DNA of 64,000 nt, taken from Hoplostethus atlanticus. Its lineage: Eukaryota > Chordata > Actinopteri > Trachichthyiformes > Trachichthyidae. The DNA is taken from contig JAXDDX010000061.1 of assembly GCA_034670405.1 (NCBI GenBank), positions 529,001 through 593,000 on the forward strand, written 5' to 3'. The translations under genes were made by a program, and so were the position numbers. The notes below the pieces were generated by a model, which worked only from the letters and a program-made list of their open reading frames with translations, did no database searches and was not told where the DNA came from. Positions 1-11,307 of the stretch are shown piece by piece. Position 1 is the stretch's first letter, and every line of letters begins with the position of its first letter.

Positions 1-119
1 GCGCGAAGGAATCTGAAGTTTTGATTGGTTACAACTGAGTCAATTAAGGTTACTATTGTCTTCAGTTGATTTGAAATTAGAGTAAATTACTCCTAATAGC
101 AGATTATACGAGTCACGAC

Positions 120-440
120 CAACAGCAGTGTGAGAGGCTCTGATTGCATCTGCAGCAACAAATCGTGCATTTCACTGTATTTCCTTTCATAATATCACAT
201 CATTTTGACGAGTTAAAAAGAGCTCGCAATTAGGTACCATTGATCAAAAATACACAGAAACGGCTGTAATCAACTTCTCATCCATTCTGCACTGGCCAGA
301 CGGGACTATTGTTCATGAAGTGAACATTGGTAGGAAAACGGAAAAGGAAGCGCGGGAATTGATTCGCCGATGACCGTGAAAAGTTGCTCAGCCGCCAAGC
401 TTATCGACCGTCCACACATCAGCCTCTTCACTCGGCTTTA
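120..440 (+). repeat. Divergent dispersed repeat, copy 1
   Basis: Shares blocks in the same order with 32602-32905: a gagaggctctgattgcatct block, a block reading actattgt, a ggtagg...aggaagygcgg block and a gaccgtccacacatcagcc-like block. The middle parts differ, so the copies are old or internally rearranged. No ends, target duplication or coding capacity could be defined. The element family was not recognised. Confidence 0.6.
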
Positions 441-742
441 TGAGAATTAAAAAGGGACTTGAAAATATTTCATAGAGTTAAGGATGGTTTTGTCAGTGGA
501 TCAGAAACAGCTACCTGCAGGTCTAGTGCAGGTCAGCTTCATAGAACAGCATCCTGGAGCTGGTGGGGATTCAGCGCTTCGCTCAAGGACACTTCAGATA
601 AAACATGTTGACTATAGGAGCTCTTTTACAGCTGGTGTACTGAGATCTGATTTTAAACCAGTAAAAAATGCAACCTATAGATCCACAGAGAACCATTGGG
701 CCACTAAATGAGAAAGTAAGCCAGAGGGCTAGAAAATGAAAA
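441..742. other. No gene seen; possible SINE-like scrap
   Basis: A 75-codon frame (484-711) is open but has no recognisable domain. The words gctcaaggacacttcag (about 582-598) resemble the leader-proximal part of reversed fish tRNA-derived SINEs, but no promoter box pair is visible. Nothing else supported. Confidence 0.3.
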
Positions 743-911
743 GTGTGTGTGTGTGTGTGTGTGTGACTGTATGTGAAAGAGACACAGACAGATTTTATGT
801 GTATGAGTAACCCAACCGATTTAAACAGAGGGCACGAAGGGGCCACATCCATAAATGACCGAAATGGAGAGGCATAAACAATGAATACAAGACAACGTGG
901 CTCTGTCTGTA

Positions 912-949
<38 letters not shown>

Positions 950-1033
950 TTTGCTTGTATGAGTGATATGTGTGTGCCTGTGTGTAAATGGCAAAAACGG
1001 GGGAACATAAACAATGAATACAAAACGACGTGG

Positions 1034-1091
<58 letters not shown>
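743..1091. repeat. GT microsatellites inside a ~130-bp duplication
   Basis: Three (GT)n tracts (about 743-764, 915-947, 1035-1091) are separated by related flanks. The words cataaacaatgaatacaa and acgtggct precede both the second and the third tract (about 874-903 and 1006-1034). This is a tandem duplication of a flank-plus-GT unit, not independent microsatellites. Confidence 0.8.
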
Positions 1092-1094
<3 letters not shown>

Positions 1095-1363
1095 ATCATC
1101 CATCCAGGGTAGTGAAAGTCTGTTTATTCATGCCATGACCCACATATGCTCCCCAGAAAGGCCTCATCAAAAGCCTCATTGTCCTCCTCCTCTCGCTCCC
1201 TCTACCTCCTTCTTCCCTCTGTCCTTCTGTCCTCCCTCGCGCTCTTTCAATCACTCCCTCCTTCTCTCTAGGGGTCTTTTTATAAGCCTGTCTTGACAGC
1301 CTCAGACAGTCCCCCTGCTTTCTCAACTTCCTGAACCCCGTTGGTAATGTGAGACCCTTACTT

Positions 1364-1364
1364 C

Positions 1365-1416
<52 letters not shown>
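1364..1416. repeat. Compound (CA)n-(GCA)5 microsatellite
   Basis: About 18 CA units run directly into five GCA units ending at about 1416. Confidence 0.9.
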
Positions 1417-2940
1417 TAAAGTGAGAACTTAACGTCTGCAGTCACACAGCATAGGGACTCTACTCCATCTTATTCAACCTGCTCAGAGCTGAGAGCTGCA
1501 CCTAAGAGCCCTGCTTTTGAAAGAGTTGGGAACTTCACGTGGATTTCGCTCAGGCACAAAGTATCCGAGGAGCTGAAAGCTTTGTTAGATTACACTCTAC
1601 TTCATTTTCAGATTTTATTTTGTATTACAGACTGTCATCCGTTTTGGCATTCAGGGAAATGAACTAAGCACACTGAAGGAACAAAGGAAGAAAAGGAGTC
1701 AGATGTTCCCTGATCAGCACCTAAAAAGAGCCTGCACACCAAATAACGTCTGACAATAATAACTCACACGTACAACCTGGGAATATTATATACAATGTGC
1801 AGATCTGTGTCTATTCCATGTAGGAGGCGATTCACACGGAGCCTCGTAAGCAGGAAGGTCCTCTGGGCCTGTGGCATCACCTTCTGTGTTCACAGTGGTG
1901 GACGATGTGATGCTCCAGACACAGAAAACCTTTGGTGCTGATTCTTCACAGACATGGGTTAGCACTGAACTGTCACACCAAACAGACTAAAGTTGAACAC
2001 AGCTCTGACCCGTTCACAGTATCACTAGTCTGGTGAGAAAGAGGGAAGAGTTTCATAATACTGAGTTCCCTGATTAGACAGCCGTGGCAAAATCAGATGG
2101 TTGATCTGAAAAAATGATTTGAATTGATATGAATTGTATGGATGTGGATATAGATATGGAACATAAACCAACTGTTTTCAGAGTTGCAGGTCTGCCAGGT
2201 CTCATGCATCTGGTGTGAGAGACAAGCTTTCTGTCTCTATTTAGCTTTTTAAAAATAAAACCTCACATTAAATCAAATTTTTAAGCCTCCTACAACTTAT
2301 TAGTGACTCCCTTTAGTTAATTATGTTGCCAAGGAAACTTAGTAAAGGTCTAATGAATTTATAAATACATTTTTAAGAAAGCCTTTTCAAAACCACCTTG
2401 CCAAAATTCCCCTTCATGGCTGGAAGTGTGTTTGTTGCCAAGCAACATCAGCTTTGACAAGTACTGAACACTAGTGATTTCAGTGACACAGCCGGGCTCG
2501 GGGATGTGTTCAGTCATTGTGGAAGTCCCACATTTCACTGCGTGTTTACTTACAAGTTCTTTCTACGACGTTTGGAGCAGAAGAGCTGCAGGGATTGTTT
2601 CAGTTTCCATCGGGGATAGAGGCAGGATAGAGGACGCTTTTTGATTTCTGCCATTGCTGGGGCCTCAACTGATTTCAGCTGCACCACTCATACAGATATA
2701 GGGCTCTACTTTGAGTTTCTGTGTGTAACTTTACCTGACAATATGGGATTCTGTTGGTTTTCAGTTTTCCCTAATGGAAGTCAGCTGTGGGGGCTTTTCC
2801 TGTCAGGAGCGCCATCAGAATGTTGTCCCACCGGGAGGCTGTCCAATGAAAACAGCCTGAGTGACAGAAGGAGCTAAGGAGGGATGGAAAAAGAGAAAGA
2901 GGAGAAAAAAAAAAGAAGGCAAGGGAGAGAATGGTGGAGA
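1417..2940. other. Unique-looking sequence, no gene seen
   Basis: No supported exon, repeat family or RNA gene. Two RFX/X-box-like words occur at 2325-2338 and 2434-2446. The frame at 2641-2877 has no recognisable domain. Confidence 0.4.
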
Positions 2941-2963
2941 GGGGGGGGGGGAGACAGGGAGGG
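2941..2963 (+). other. G-quadruplex-compatible motif
   Basis: An 11-G run is followed by agaca, GGG, a, GGG. This allows four G3 runs with loops of 7 bases or less. It sits in a purine-rich stretch (about 2876-3040). Folding is a prediction from sequence only. Confidence 0.5.
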
Positions 2964-3169
2964 AGTCCAAGGAAAACATGACAGACTTACTGAGAAGTGG
3001 GGGAGTCAAGGGGAAGGAGAGGAAGAGGGATGGGTCATTCTACATAATGCTGTCCGTTTTGCACTTTGCACTATCTTATGGGATTTGAGATTCTTCTCCT
3101 CGTGGTCCACAAAGGGCACCCCCGCCTGTCAGCAACATGTGCTGTGCCTTTTAATATTAGGTTTTTTTT

Positions 3170-3196
3170 GTTGACCTCACCACATGTGAGGTCAAC
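3170..3196. other. Perfect 10-bp hairpin with 7-base loop
   Basis: gttgacctca at 3170-3179 is exactly complementary to tgaggtcaac at 3187-3196, with loop ccacatg. Each arm contains an AGGTCA nuclear-receptor half-site, in everted arrangement. It could be a small palindrome of no function. Confidence 0.6.
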
Positions 3197-3926
3197 CTTG
3201 TTACCACCACATAAACTATTGACATTCTTAACATTATTATGCCATTTTTAACACTACATGTATTTGCAAAGTTGAGAAGTGTGAAATATTTTACAATTTA
3301 CAGTAAATCCATCCAGGCACTCTGGACTTTTCCCCCAATTGTAACATTAAATCGTTGCTCTTTTCTGACTTTTCAGATCAGAATCAACAGCTCATTCATT
3401 TGCTGTTCAATTCTTATATATTCTTTAAATATATTTATAAGTAACAAGTTTGACACACCAGTAACAGTGTAGACAACAGTAACACAGTATTATGAGCTTT
3501 ACCAAAACTAAAATTTAAAGTGTTATAGAATTAAAAAATCCTGTTTCCCTTCATGAAACCAAGTAAAAACCAAGTAGTCAAGATAGATATGGCTGTCGGT
3601 GAATTTTAGATTTTTATGAACATGTTACTTCACCTGTTGAGAGTATATCAATTCAATACCAGATGGCTCTTTTTATTTCCACATGATATCATCAAGCACG
3701 TACCAAATCATGTCTTCTCCAGGTCTCTCCAGAACGAAGCATGCATTTGCCCTCTGCGTATCCTTCATCTGTTATCGTGATGATCCCTGGGCAGAGGTCG
3801 TTGCTCTATCGCAGGACACACTATTCCCCAGTGACGTCGGGGATTTCTGACTGTACGCCTTTCATCACTGCTGACTTTGACTCCTTCGGCTACTCAGATC
3901 GAGCGACCTGAAACGCTCGGTGCAGT

Positions 3927-5311
3927 TTACATTTTAGATTGGTCTGTGTTGCATCCCTTCTGATGGCGGGGCGACTCTCTACTGCGACCACCTGATGAAT
4001 CTTCATCACTCCGGGAACAGATGGTATGTTGACTGGGACGCTTGCCAGCTCTGTTTTGTGTGTGAACAAAGAAGAGCCTCACTGTGGTGCTTGTCTTGAG
4101 GAGAGCTCGATACAAAGTCCAGGCATCTGGTAGGTCATGGCCCTGACTGACCAATTGATCCACCTGTCTTTCTAACAACTCCCCTCCTCCCCTGCCGTGG
4201 CTGGGCTCAAAGAAGTTTCAGGTACCTGCCCGAAAGCTTCTATTGCTCAACTCAGTGATAAAGAAGAGATTATTTTTCTGCCTGTACTGAGTATATTGCC
4301 CATCACTAAAAAAAGTGGACCACTGACACATCTGGATGATTGCTCTGCACATACTGCAGCACTTGGTCAAGATGCTGTCAGATGGCTGCAGAGCCTTTTA
4401 TGTTTTGATGGGGAGATGTTGCACTCAACATAAATCACTCCAGTATGCAGTGTTGCCTGATAGTGAGGCAGCGAAGTTAACAGCTTGGGTCTCTGCTGCC
4501 TGCTTGCAGAAATATTTTCTTGAGAAATGTACGTGTATGTTGCATTCAAAGACAGACTTAGTTCCCTGACAACTTGAATTTGTGTAGCAGGCTGGTAAAA
4601 TTGTTCCACAGAAGAACTTTCAGTCGCTTTCTTGATTCTCACTTTCAAAGAACTTCATTTCATTTTCATGTTATTTGGGAGGTTTTGTGGGAGAGCCAAA
4701 AGGAAGCTTGTCTGCTTGCATGTGTTGCATTCTCCATACATGCACTCCATCCTCCCAATGTTGCAGGACACCTCCTCTGCTAAGTTCTCAAAGTTTGAGT
4801 GGGGCAGCAGTTGCAGTTGCTGGACTTGCACGTTGTTAAGATTTTCTGCCAATCACTTCTGGTGATGATTCTTCAGCGTGTCAATGAGGAAAATTCTACA
4901 TTCATACTTTTTGTGGGTTTTAATGCATTTCTGTCCCTGCTATCGTCATCTGGCTCATGCTGAAGTCTCTCACTGTCTTTCGGATTCTGCAGGGATGTGC
5001 TTCCTTTCCTTTCCTACCTGTATTTCCTCATTATCTGACGCGTAGTAAGTCTGGAGATCAACTGCCTCACTTGTTTTTTCACACAAATGTCGATATTTCC
5101 CTTTGAAATCCTTCAACAGTGCAGTGTGGAAAAGCAGACTTATTGAGACTAATTGAGAATGTGCAGCCACATTCCTCAGTTGGCGCCTTGACGTTGTTGG
5201 ACCTTGCAGCATTTCAATTGTTTGTTCAGACATCTTTTCAGTTTTTAAGTTCAGAGAGGAGTCGTGTTCTTTCTCTCTTTTACACCGCTGCTCACATTGC
5301 CCGCGACACAA
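3927..5311 (-). pseudogene. Decayed coding remnant, unrecognised, possibly transposon-derived
   Basis: Several medium frames lie in a row on the minus strand (5311-4970, 4852-4655, 4648-4367, 4178-3927), broken by stops and frame changes. The frame at 4852-4655 contains a cysteine cluster of form C-x6-C-x4-C-x2-C (around CNIGRMECMYGECNTC), which looks like a small zinc-binding site. Similar Cys spacing occurs in large uncharacterised repeat-borne fish proteins, but I cannot name the family. The order of the frames on one strand, plus the Cys cluster, suggests one dead gene rather than chance. No start, splice sites or element ends could be fixed. It could instead be unrelated short frames. 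Confidence 0.35.
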
Positions 5312-5489
5312 GGAAGTAACTTAATCAATAGTTAGAGTTATATATTTATTTTACTATTGTTAATTTTATTGTAGTTCTTGTAGTTTTTTTTTATATCTCC
5401 TAGTTTTAGCCCCCTTTTCCTTCAACCTTAGCATAGTGATTCAGAGCATGCCACCAAGCATTTCACTGCACTTTTGTACCGCTATATCT

Positions 5490-5490
<1 letters not shown>

Positions 5491-5555
<65 letters not shown>
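5491..5555. repeat. (CA)n microsatellite, ~32 units
   Basis: Uninterrupted CA dinucleotides directly after tatatctct. Confidence 0.97.
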
Positions 5556-5559
<4 letters not shown>

Positions 5560-5922
5560 GGCTTCCCATCAAGCTCTAAACTAATTAATTGACACATTAC
5601 CCTGTATAATCTGGTGTGACCCAGAGTTTCCCCTTCCTCCACCGTTAACCTTGAGCGCCCTGGCTTGGCTCAGGCTCTTCGATCTGGACTTTGTGGTGGG
5701 GTTATGCGTTTGTTGCACTTTGCTTGCATTTATTTCCAGTATTTCCTCTCTGATCTCTGATCTGTCGTCGAGGTAATGATGGATGACTTGCTCCCTGATT
5801 CTGTCTCTGTTCCAGCTCCTTTGCTCTAAATATTCCCGTGGTCTCGCTGGATCTGCATCACAGTGCTCTCGATGGCGTCACTGTATCTCAGGTGGAGAAA
5901 TTACCACCCTGACATCTCTCTC

Positions 5923-5924
<2 letters not shown>

Positions 5925-5969
<45 letters not shown>
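5925..5969. repeat. (ATCT)n microsatellite, ~11 units
   Basis: Perfect tetranucleotide array following a short CT run. Confidence 0.95.
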
Positions 5970-6759
5970 GAGGTAGATGTGTCAATATGACAGATTTAGT
6001 GAGATAGAAGAAGAAGAATATCAAAAAACTAAAACGTCAAATGTCCAATATAAGAGCAAAATGTTATAAGTGTGGAATTGATATGTTGATTCTTACCGTG
6101 TTTTCTGGACAACAGAGTTCATAAATTAAGCTCCTCCCCCTGTGTCGAGCAGTATAAAAATAAATAAAATTAAACTGATTAAAGAGGGGAAGAAAGTTGT
6201 TTGTCTTCCTGTGACTTATGGACTCCATTACTGTAATGAGGTGGTCTAATTAGTAACAGTGGGGACACAGAGAGACATATTTAACTTTTTACATTAATTT
6301 GTATTAAAATGTACATTCGGTTAAGAAAGACAGTTGGGACTTGATATTACTCAACTAAGTTTTGGTGGCAGAATTAATTTAATGGGGTTCATAAATATTC
6401 AGCGGGCGCATCACGCCTGGGGACAGATTCAAATGGGCATTTTAACGAGGTGTGCTGTAATGAAAAGTAGTTCCTGAAGTAGTTCCTGAAGATTAGTGTA
6501 AGGAAGCTAATGGCAACGTGTGGGTTTGGTTATAAGATATATTATAAGATATATCCAATTATAATCACTCATGAAAGGTTTCTGAAGTATTATTTTTAAT
6601 TGTTTTAGCACTTTTGTTAAGGGGGGCAAAAAGTGACCAAATGGAAAGGAGGTGGTGGAGGGGTAAGAAAGGGCAGATGAGGGTTGAAAGAGAGAAGAGG
6701 GAGGTTAGAAGGGAAGGGGGAGAGGAAAAGGAGAGAAGTAAAGAGAGGTAACAACAATA
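5970..6759. other. AT-rich unique sequence, no gene seen
   Basis: Contains short local duplications (tagttcctgaag twice near 6471-6491; ttataagatatat twice near 6531-6557) and a purine-rich stretch (about 6640-6745). No gene or element supported. Confidence 0.4.
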
Positions 6760-6905
6760 CTAATAATAAAGATTATTTATATATCACCTTTCAAAACCAA
6801 ATAAAACAATATTCAAAAATAACTAAGATACAGATATGAGCAATTACAGACACCATGGAAACAAGACAAGCAAATAAAACAAGGCAAATAACAGTACAAT
6901 GAAAG
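6760..6905. repeat. Probable teleost dispersed repeat (tttatatatcacctttcaaaa type)
   Basis: The words taataataaagattatttatatatcacc and tttcaaaaccaa match, from memory, a very common fish repeat ending near 'tttatatagcacctttcaaaacaa'. A related A-rich copy seems to lie at 31870-32160. Family name not established. Confidence 0.45.
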
Positions 6906-7311
6906 GTTATTAAAGTCTGTTTTTAGCAGTGAGAGAAAGAGAGAAATGGATGAGGAAGAGGGGAGAGTACAAAAATATTGTCCCATATGGACACTGTCCA
7001 AAGAAAATGCGGCAGCTTGATGAAAAAAAAGAATGACTGGAAAAGAGAAAGGGGGCGACTGAGAAGGGTCCAAAGAAAACATACTGAGGAGTGACAGAGC
7101 TGGGGAGCCATGGGAAAAAAGACAGACGGGGGGGGGGGGTGGAAAGGAGAGGGGGGAGAAAAGGAATGAGGTAAAGAGTTAAAAATAAGATAGAGAGGGG
7201 GATGACGGGGGAAAAGGGAATGTCGGAGAAAGAAAGGAAAGAGACGTAATTGACCTCTAGGCGGTTTATCGGTCAGAGTCGTGAGAGGACAAATGGACAG
7301 ATGCCATAGAT

Positions 7312-7352
7312 CAGGGGTGTCAAACCACGAGAGGATGCAGGTTTTTGTTCCA
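7312..7352 (+). mobile_element. hAT-like element terminus, truncated
   Basis: Begins CAGGGGTGTCAAACC, a typical start for hAT-type MITE termini. It continues with a stretch ending gcaggtttttgttcca that aligns well with the older element interrupted at 34120/34753 (minus strand). The copy stops abruptly at the GACA/GATA array, and no right end is seen. Confidence 0.6.
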
Positions 7353-7403
<51 letters not shown>

Positions 7404-7426
7404 TAGATAGATAGATAGATAGATAG
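7353..7426. repeat. Compound (GACA)n-(GATA)n array
   Basis: About 12 GACA-type units (to about 7402) pass directly into about 6 GATA units. This abuts the truncated hAT terminus. Confidence 0.97.
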
Positions 7427-7429
7427 GCA

Positions 7430-9007
7430 TGGGCACTGAAAAAAACACATTCAATAAACACAACAAATTGATTATCTCATGCCATCAAACACACCATGTT
7501 CTATTTCCCACCTCTTTATATAATTTCACCTCTCAGCCACGTGAGCCAACAGCCATAAAACACAAACAACAAGAGGATCGTCAGCCTCTCACCCAGCTAT
7601 TGGTCCAATTTGTCCAAATTAGTGTGCAGTTTCCTGTTATTAGTGGAGCAGTGCAGCTCACAGTACAGCAGGTAACACCCTCAGACCTCAGAGCTCTGCA
7701 AACATTAAAGAAAAGGCTAAAACAAGACAGGGGTTCAATTTGAATCAAGTCAGACTGAAGTAACTTTTTTTTGCACCGTCTAAAATCTTCAGAAACTCAA
7801 TTTATATATCTTCAGCCTGTTAGGATCACTTTCTATTGACATTTTTTTAATTGATCGATTGATTCCAGGCCTGCTTCAGACACTATGGAAGCCTTGAAAC
7901 CCATCAGACTAACACACTCTCAATACAGGTTGCTCTTTGATTGATGATACTCCGTGCTCCACGTCCCCATAATGAAATCAGTTTTAAGGCAGCAGTGAAA
8001 GTGACAGTTTTCTACTCCTCATAAACCGGCCTGCTGGCTACTAAAGAGAATAATGGTGATGCACATTGCCAACTGTCAGTTCGTTCAGCCTTTAAAAGAC
8101 GGATAGTGGAAACACAGGTGCTTCCTCTGCAGGCTGATCAGCCCACGTATATCGTCTCTCACTCATAGCACTGGGATCAGCTGGCCTGGTGGAGATGAAC
8201 CCTCTCTCGGGACCGACAGACTCGTGTTCAACCGCTGTTCCTTTTTGTTTTTTTTCATCATTTGCTCTTCTCCTAAACAGTTATCAGACGTTTCTGAGCT
8301 TTTAACGTTGTTGTAGTTCATGTTTAAATGCTCATGGGGACATCAGCCTTTACAGAATTGGCCCAGATCTGCTGCGTTTCTTCCAACTGACCCACTAACC
8401 AAATTCACCCACAGTTTTATCTGAAGACTTTCAAGCACAAAGTGGGAGGTTAATAAAGGAAGTTTATTCAAAGGAACGGGGCTTGAACTCGAGTAAGAGA
8501 ATAGTTTTTAATATTAAATTCTATTTCACGAGGGATAAAACATCCAGGAGTTTCTCAGCGGACCAAAAAAACATTCTTTCCATCATGAAATTGAACCAAA
8601 TATTGTAACAGCGATAGTTACACTGTTAGACACCATCAACTTGTGATGTGTTATAATACAAACAACATTATCAGCGTTATTGTAATATTTGATGACATAA
8701 AAGTAGTATTAGACTACGTTACTTACATGTGTAGTCGTTTGGGCCTTTGCTGCTTCGCTTCGGTGTCCCCCACTAGCTTGAAGCACGGCCAAGAAAGCAG
8801 GTGGCAACCGGCAGTGCAGTAGTGCCGTTGACTTACGAAAGTCGGAACAAACTTTTAAATTAGGCCTTGTAGATCTAATATCAGTGAAGATTCAGCAACT
8901 GGATTGTTTATTTCTCGCCTCAAAATTGTTCAGAAACAGATTTTTGTGGACTGCTAAGGTGAAATAAGTGAAAGTTTACGTACTTCATACAACGGAACCC
9001 CATTACT
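7430..9007. other. Unique-looking sequence, no gene seen
   Basis: No recognised element, RNA gene or exon. A 104-codon frame (7429-7743) begins in the array flank and has no domain features. Confidence 0.4.
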
Positions 9008-9255
9008 CATGCTCAACCCCCATTGGCTCACAGAACTGGGTCCTGAGGATGGAGGTCATGCTCAAACCCCATTGGCTCACAGAACTAGGGTGCTGAGGAT
9101 GGAGGTCATGCTCAAACCCCATTGGCTCACAGAACTAGGGTACTGAGGATGGAGGTCATGCTCAAACCCCATTGGCTCACATAACTGGGTCCTGAGGATG
9201 GAGGTCAAGCTCAAACCCCATTGGCTCACAGAACTAGGGTGCTGAGCGTGGAGGT
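9008..9255 (+). repeat. Minisatellite, 49-50 bp x 5
   Basis: Five head-to-tail units at about 9008-9056, 9057-9106, 9107-9156, 9157-9205 and 9206-9255. Each has catgctcaaacccc, cattggctca and gaggatggaggt or close variants. Each unit carries an ATTGG (inverted CCAAT) word. Units are contiguous, without spacers. Confidence 0.95.
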
Positions 9256-9338
9256 CTGCAGTTGGACCCTTCTCAATGTGTTGCCCTTTCCCTCAACCTG
9301 CCTCGTCCACTTTGACTTCACTTTTGACATACCCCAGC

Positions 9339-9440
9339 ACACCGGTTCCTGATCCTGGTCCTCCGGGGGCCCAGATCCCTTCCTGGTTTTCATCCCACCA
9401 GTGAGTTAATTGCGTTCACCTGGTGTTTCCCACCGATAAA
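9339..9440 (+). mobile_element. hAT-type MITE fragment, related to 38017-38177
   Basis: Shares in order the words ggttc, tcctggtcctc, ctggttttcatcc, accagt, gagttaattgcgttcacctgg and ccca with the intact 161-bp MITE at 38017-38177. Only the left part is recognisable; the right terminus is missing or too diverged. Confidence 0.6.
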
Positions 9441-9761
9441 TACACAGCGATGCGGTTCAGAGCTGGGCTGACAGGATGTAAATATAGAGAGTATATGTAT
9501 AGAGACTAAACATTTTGCAGTGCAGTACAGTGGCTCACGCGGTGCAGGACACTTAAGTGCACGTGCACCGGCAGCACGGCGGTAACAAAACAATTTATAG
9601 GCAGATTAAGTTTCACCCGTAAAAATGATTATCCAGTTCCAGCGGTCGGCCGGAGTGAACGGCTCGGCATTCAACGCTGTTTTATTAAAGCATTAAAGTC
9701 GGTTACCTGCCACACACGGAACAAATTATGTTCTGTTAGGAATGCATTAACCTTGATGTAC

Positions 9762-9792
9762 GGCCGTGTGTGTGTGTGTGTGTGTGTGTGTG
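9762..9792. repeat. (GT)n microsatellite
   Basis: About 15 GT units. Confidence 0.95.
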
Positions 9793-9869
9793 ATGCTGTG
9801 ATTTGTAGTGCTGATTACATTTCACTCTTAGCAGAACACAGCGTTGTTTTGTATAATCCTTGACAATTC

Positions 9870-9893
9870 ATCTCTCTCTCTCTCTCTCTCTCT
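9870..9893. repeat. (CT)n microsatellite
   Basis: About 12 uninterrupted CT units. Confidence 0.95.
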
Positions 9894-9949
9894 TTAATCC
9901 CTATTGTTCTCATTACTTACCTTTCAACTGTAGAGGAGCAAAAAGTGAG

Positions 9950-9987
9950 AGTTGTCCAATGGCTACACCTGTCTGCCTGGGTGGCAT

Positions 9988-10050
<63 letters not shown>

Positions 10051-10235
10051 CACAGCACCAGGGGAGGCTAATAGGGTGTGATTTATTGAGTGGCAGAATC
10101 TGACTGTTGGCTGAGGGCCTAATACCATACATGTGCACACACACACACATACACACACACACACACACAAGCAAGTGTCACCCACCCTTGCTCTGTTATG
10201 TCAGGATATCATTTTAGACAAGATTAACCCCCCCC

Positions 10236-10274
<39 letters not shown>

Positions 10275-10347
10275 AACTAATTGAACACCTGGTGCTGCTT
10301 GGCCTGGCTAATCGGAGATTAATTGTTACCTTGGTGTAGAGGGCCAG

Positions 10348-10402
<55 letters not shown>

Positions 10403-10479
10403 GAAAAAGAGACAGAGGAGTCTCTGTATGTTAATTGGGTTGAAATTGATTCATTGGCATACTAGGGCAAGGGTGGGTG

Positions 10480-10526
<47 letters not shown>

Positions 10527-10560
10527 AATAGGGTCTAAATTGATTCTCTGGCTGGGCTGG
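9950..10560. repeat. Cluster of GT/CA tracts with higher-order repetition
   Basis: Holds (GT)n at about 9988-10048, 10349-10401 and 10486-10523, and (CA)n at about 10136-10168 and 10239-10271; the last follows a poly-C run. The DNA between tracts is related: taat(a/t)ggg(t/g), (a/g)aattgattc and gggtggcay(c/s)tg words recur. The block looks like a degenerate repeat with microsatellite cores. Confidence 0.7.
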
Positions 10561-10619
10561 GCAGCATCAGGGGTAGGTGCACACCTCTACTGGGGAAGAG
10601 TCAGACAGATGGACTGGAA

Positions 10620-10655
10620 GAGAGAGAGAGAGAGAGACAGAGACAGATGGAGGGT

Positions 10656-10697
<42 letters not shown>
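10620..10697. repeat. (GA)n tracts
   Basis: Short GA runs at about 10620-10636 and 10661-10697 in a purine-rich stretch. Confidence 0.9.
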
Positions 10698-10700
<3 letters not shown>

Positions 10701-10805
10701 AACAAACAAACGGCAACGCGAACAAAGGTGAAACTAAAACTGAGGATGGAGGTAAGAGAGCAAGTGTTTGCTAACAAGTCGCTTTTTCAAATCACTCATC
10801 TGAAT

Positions 10806-10970
<165 letters not shown>

Positions 10971-11054
10971 GCCGAGATTGACTAGGTGGGTCCCAGATGA
11001 CACCTCTGAGGTGAGCTTAAATCCATCTACCACAGCTGCTGTCTGCTGTTGCTC

Positions 11055-11260
11055 TGTGTGTGTGTGTGTGTGTGTGTATTGATGTAGCATCTGGAGTCTA
11101 TCTGACATTTTCAACTACTGTCAACACTAGCTTGCTATCTCACAGCTCAATGATTTTCACTCACACACACATTCACACACACACGTATAGTACTTTGTTT
11201 CCATGTCTAAAAAAATGCCTGACAAAAGTATTTATATCATGAACAATAATGTTAAAGAAC

Positions 11261-11304
<44 letters not shown>
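11055..11304. repeat. GT/CA tracts
   Basis: (GT)12 at about 11055-11078, short CA runs at 11160-11184, and (CA)21 at about 11262-11304. Confidence 0.95.

Positions 11305-11307
<3 letters not shown>

Noticed and set aside
583..1103. Overlapping minus-strand frames of up to 146 codons
   Set aside because: They are translations of CA/GT repeats (His-Thr or Cys-Val runs) with no independent coding signal.
6923..7450. 175-codon minus-strand frame
   Set aside because: Built from a purine-rich stretch and the GACA/GATA array.
9008..9255. CRISPR-like array
   Set aside because: Units are contiguous tandem copies without spacers, and the DNA is eukaryotic in character.
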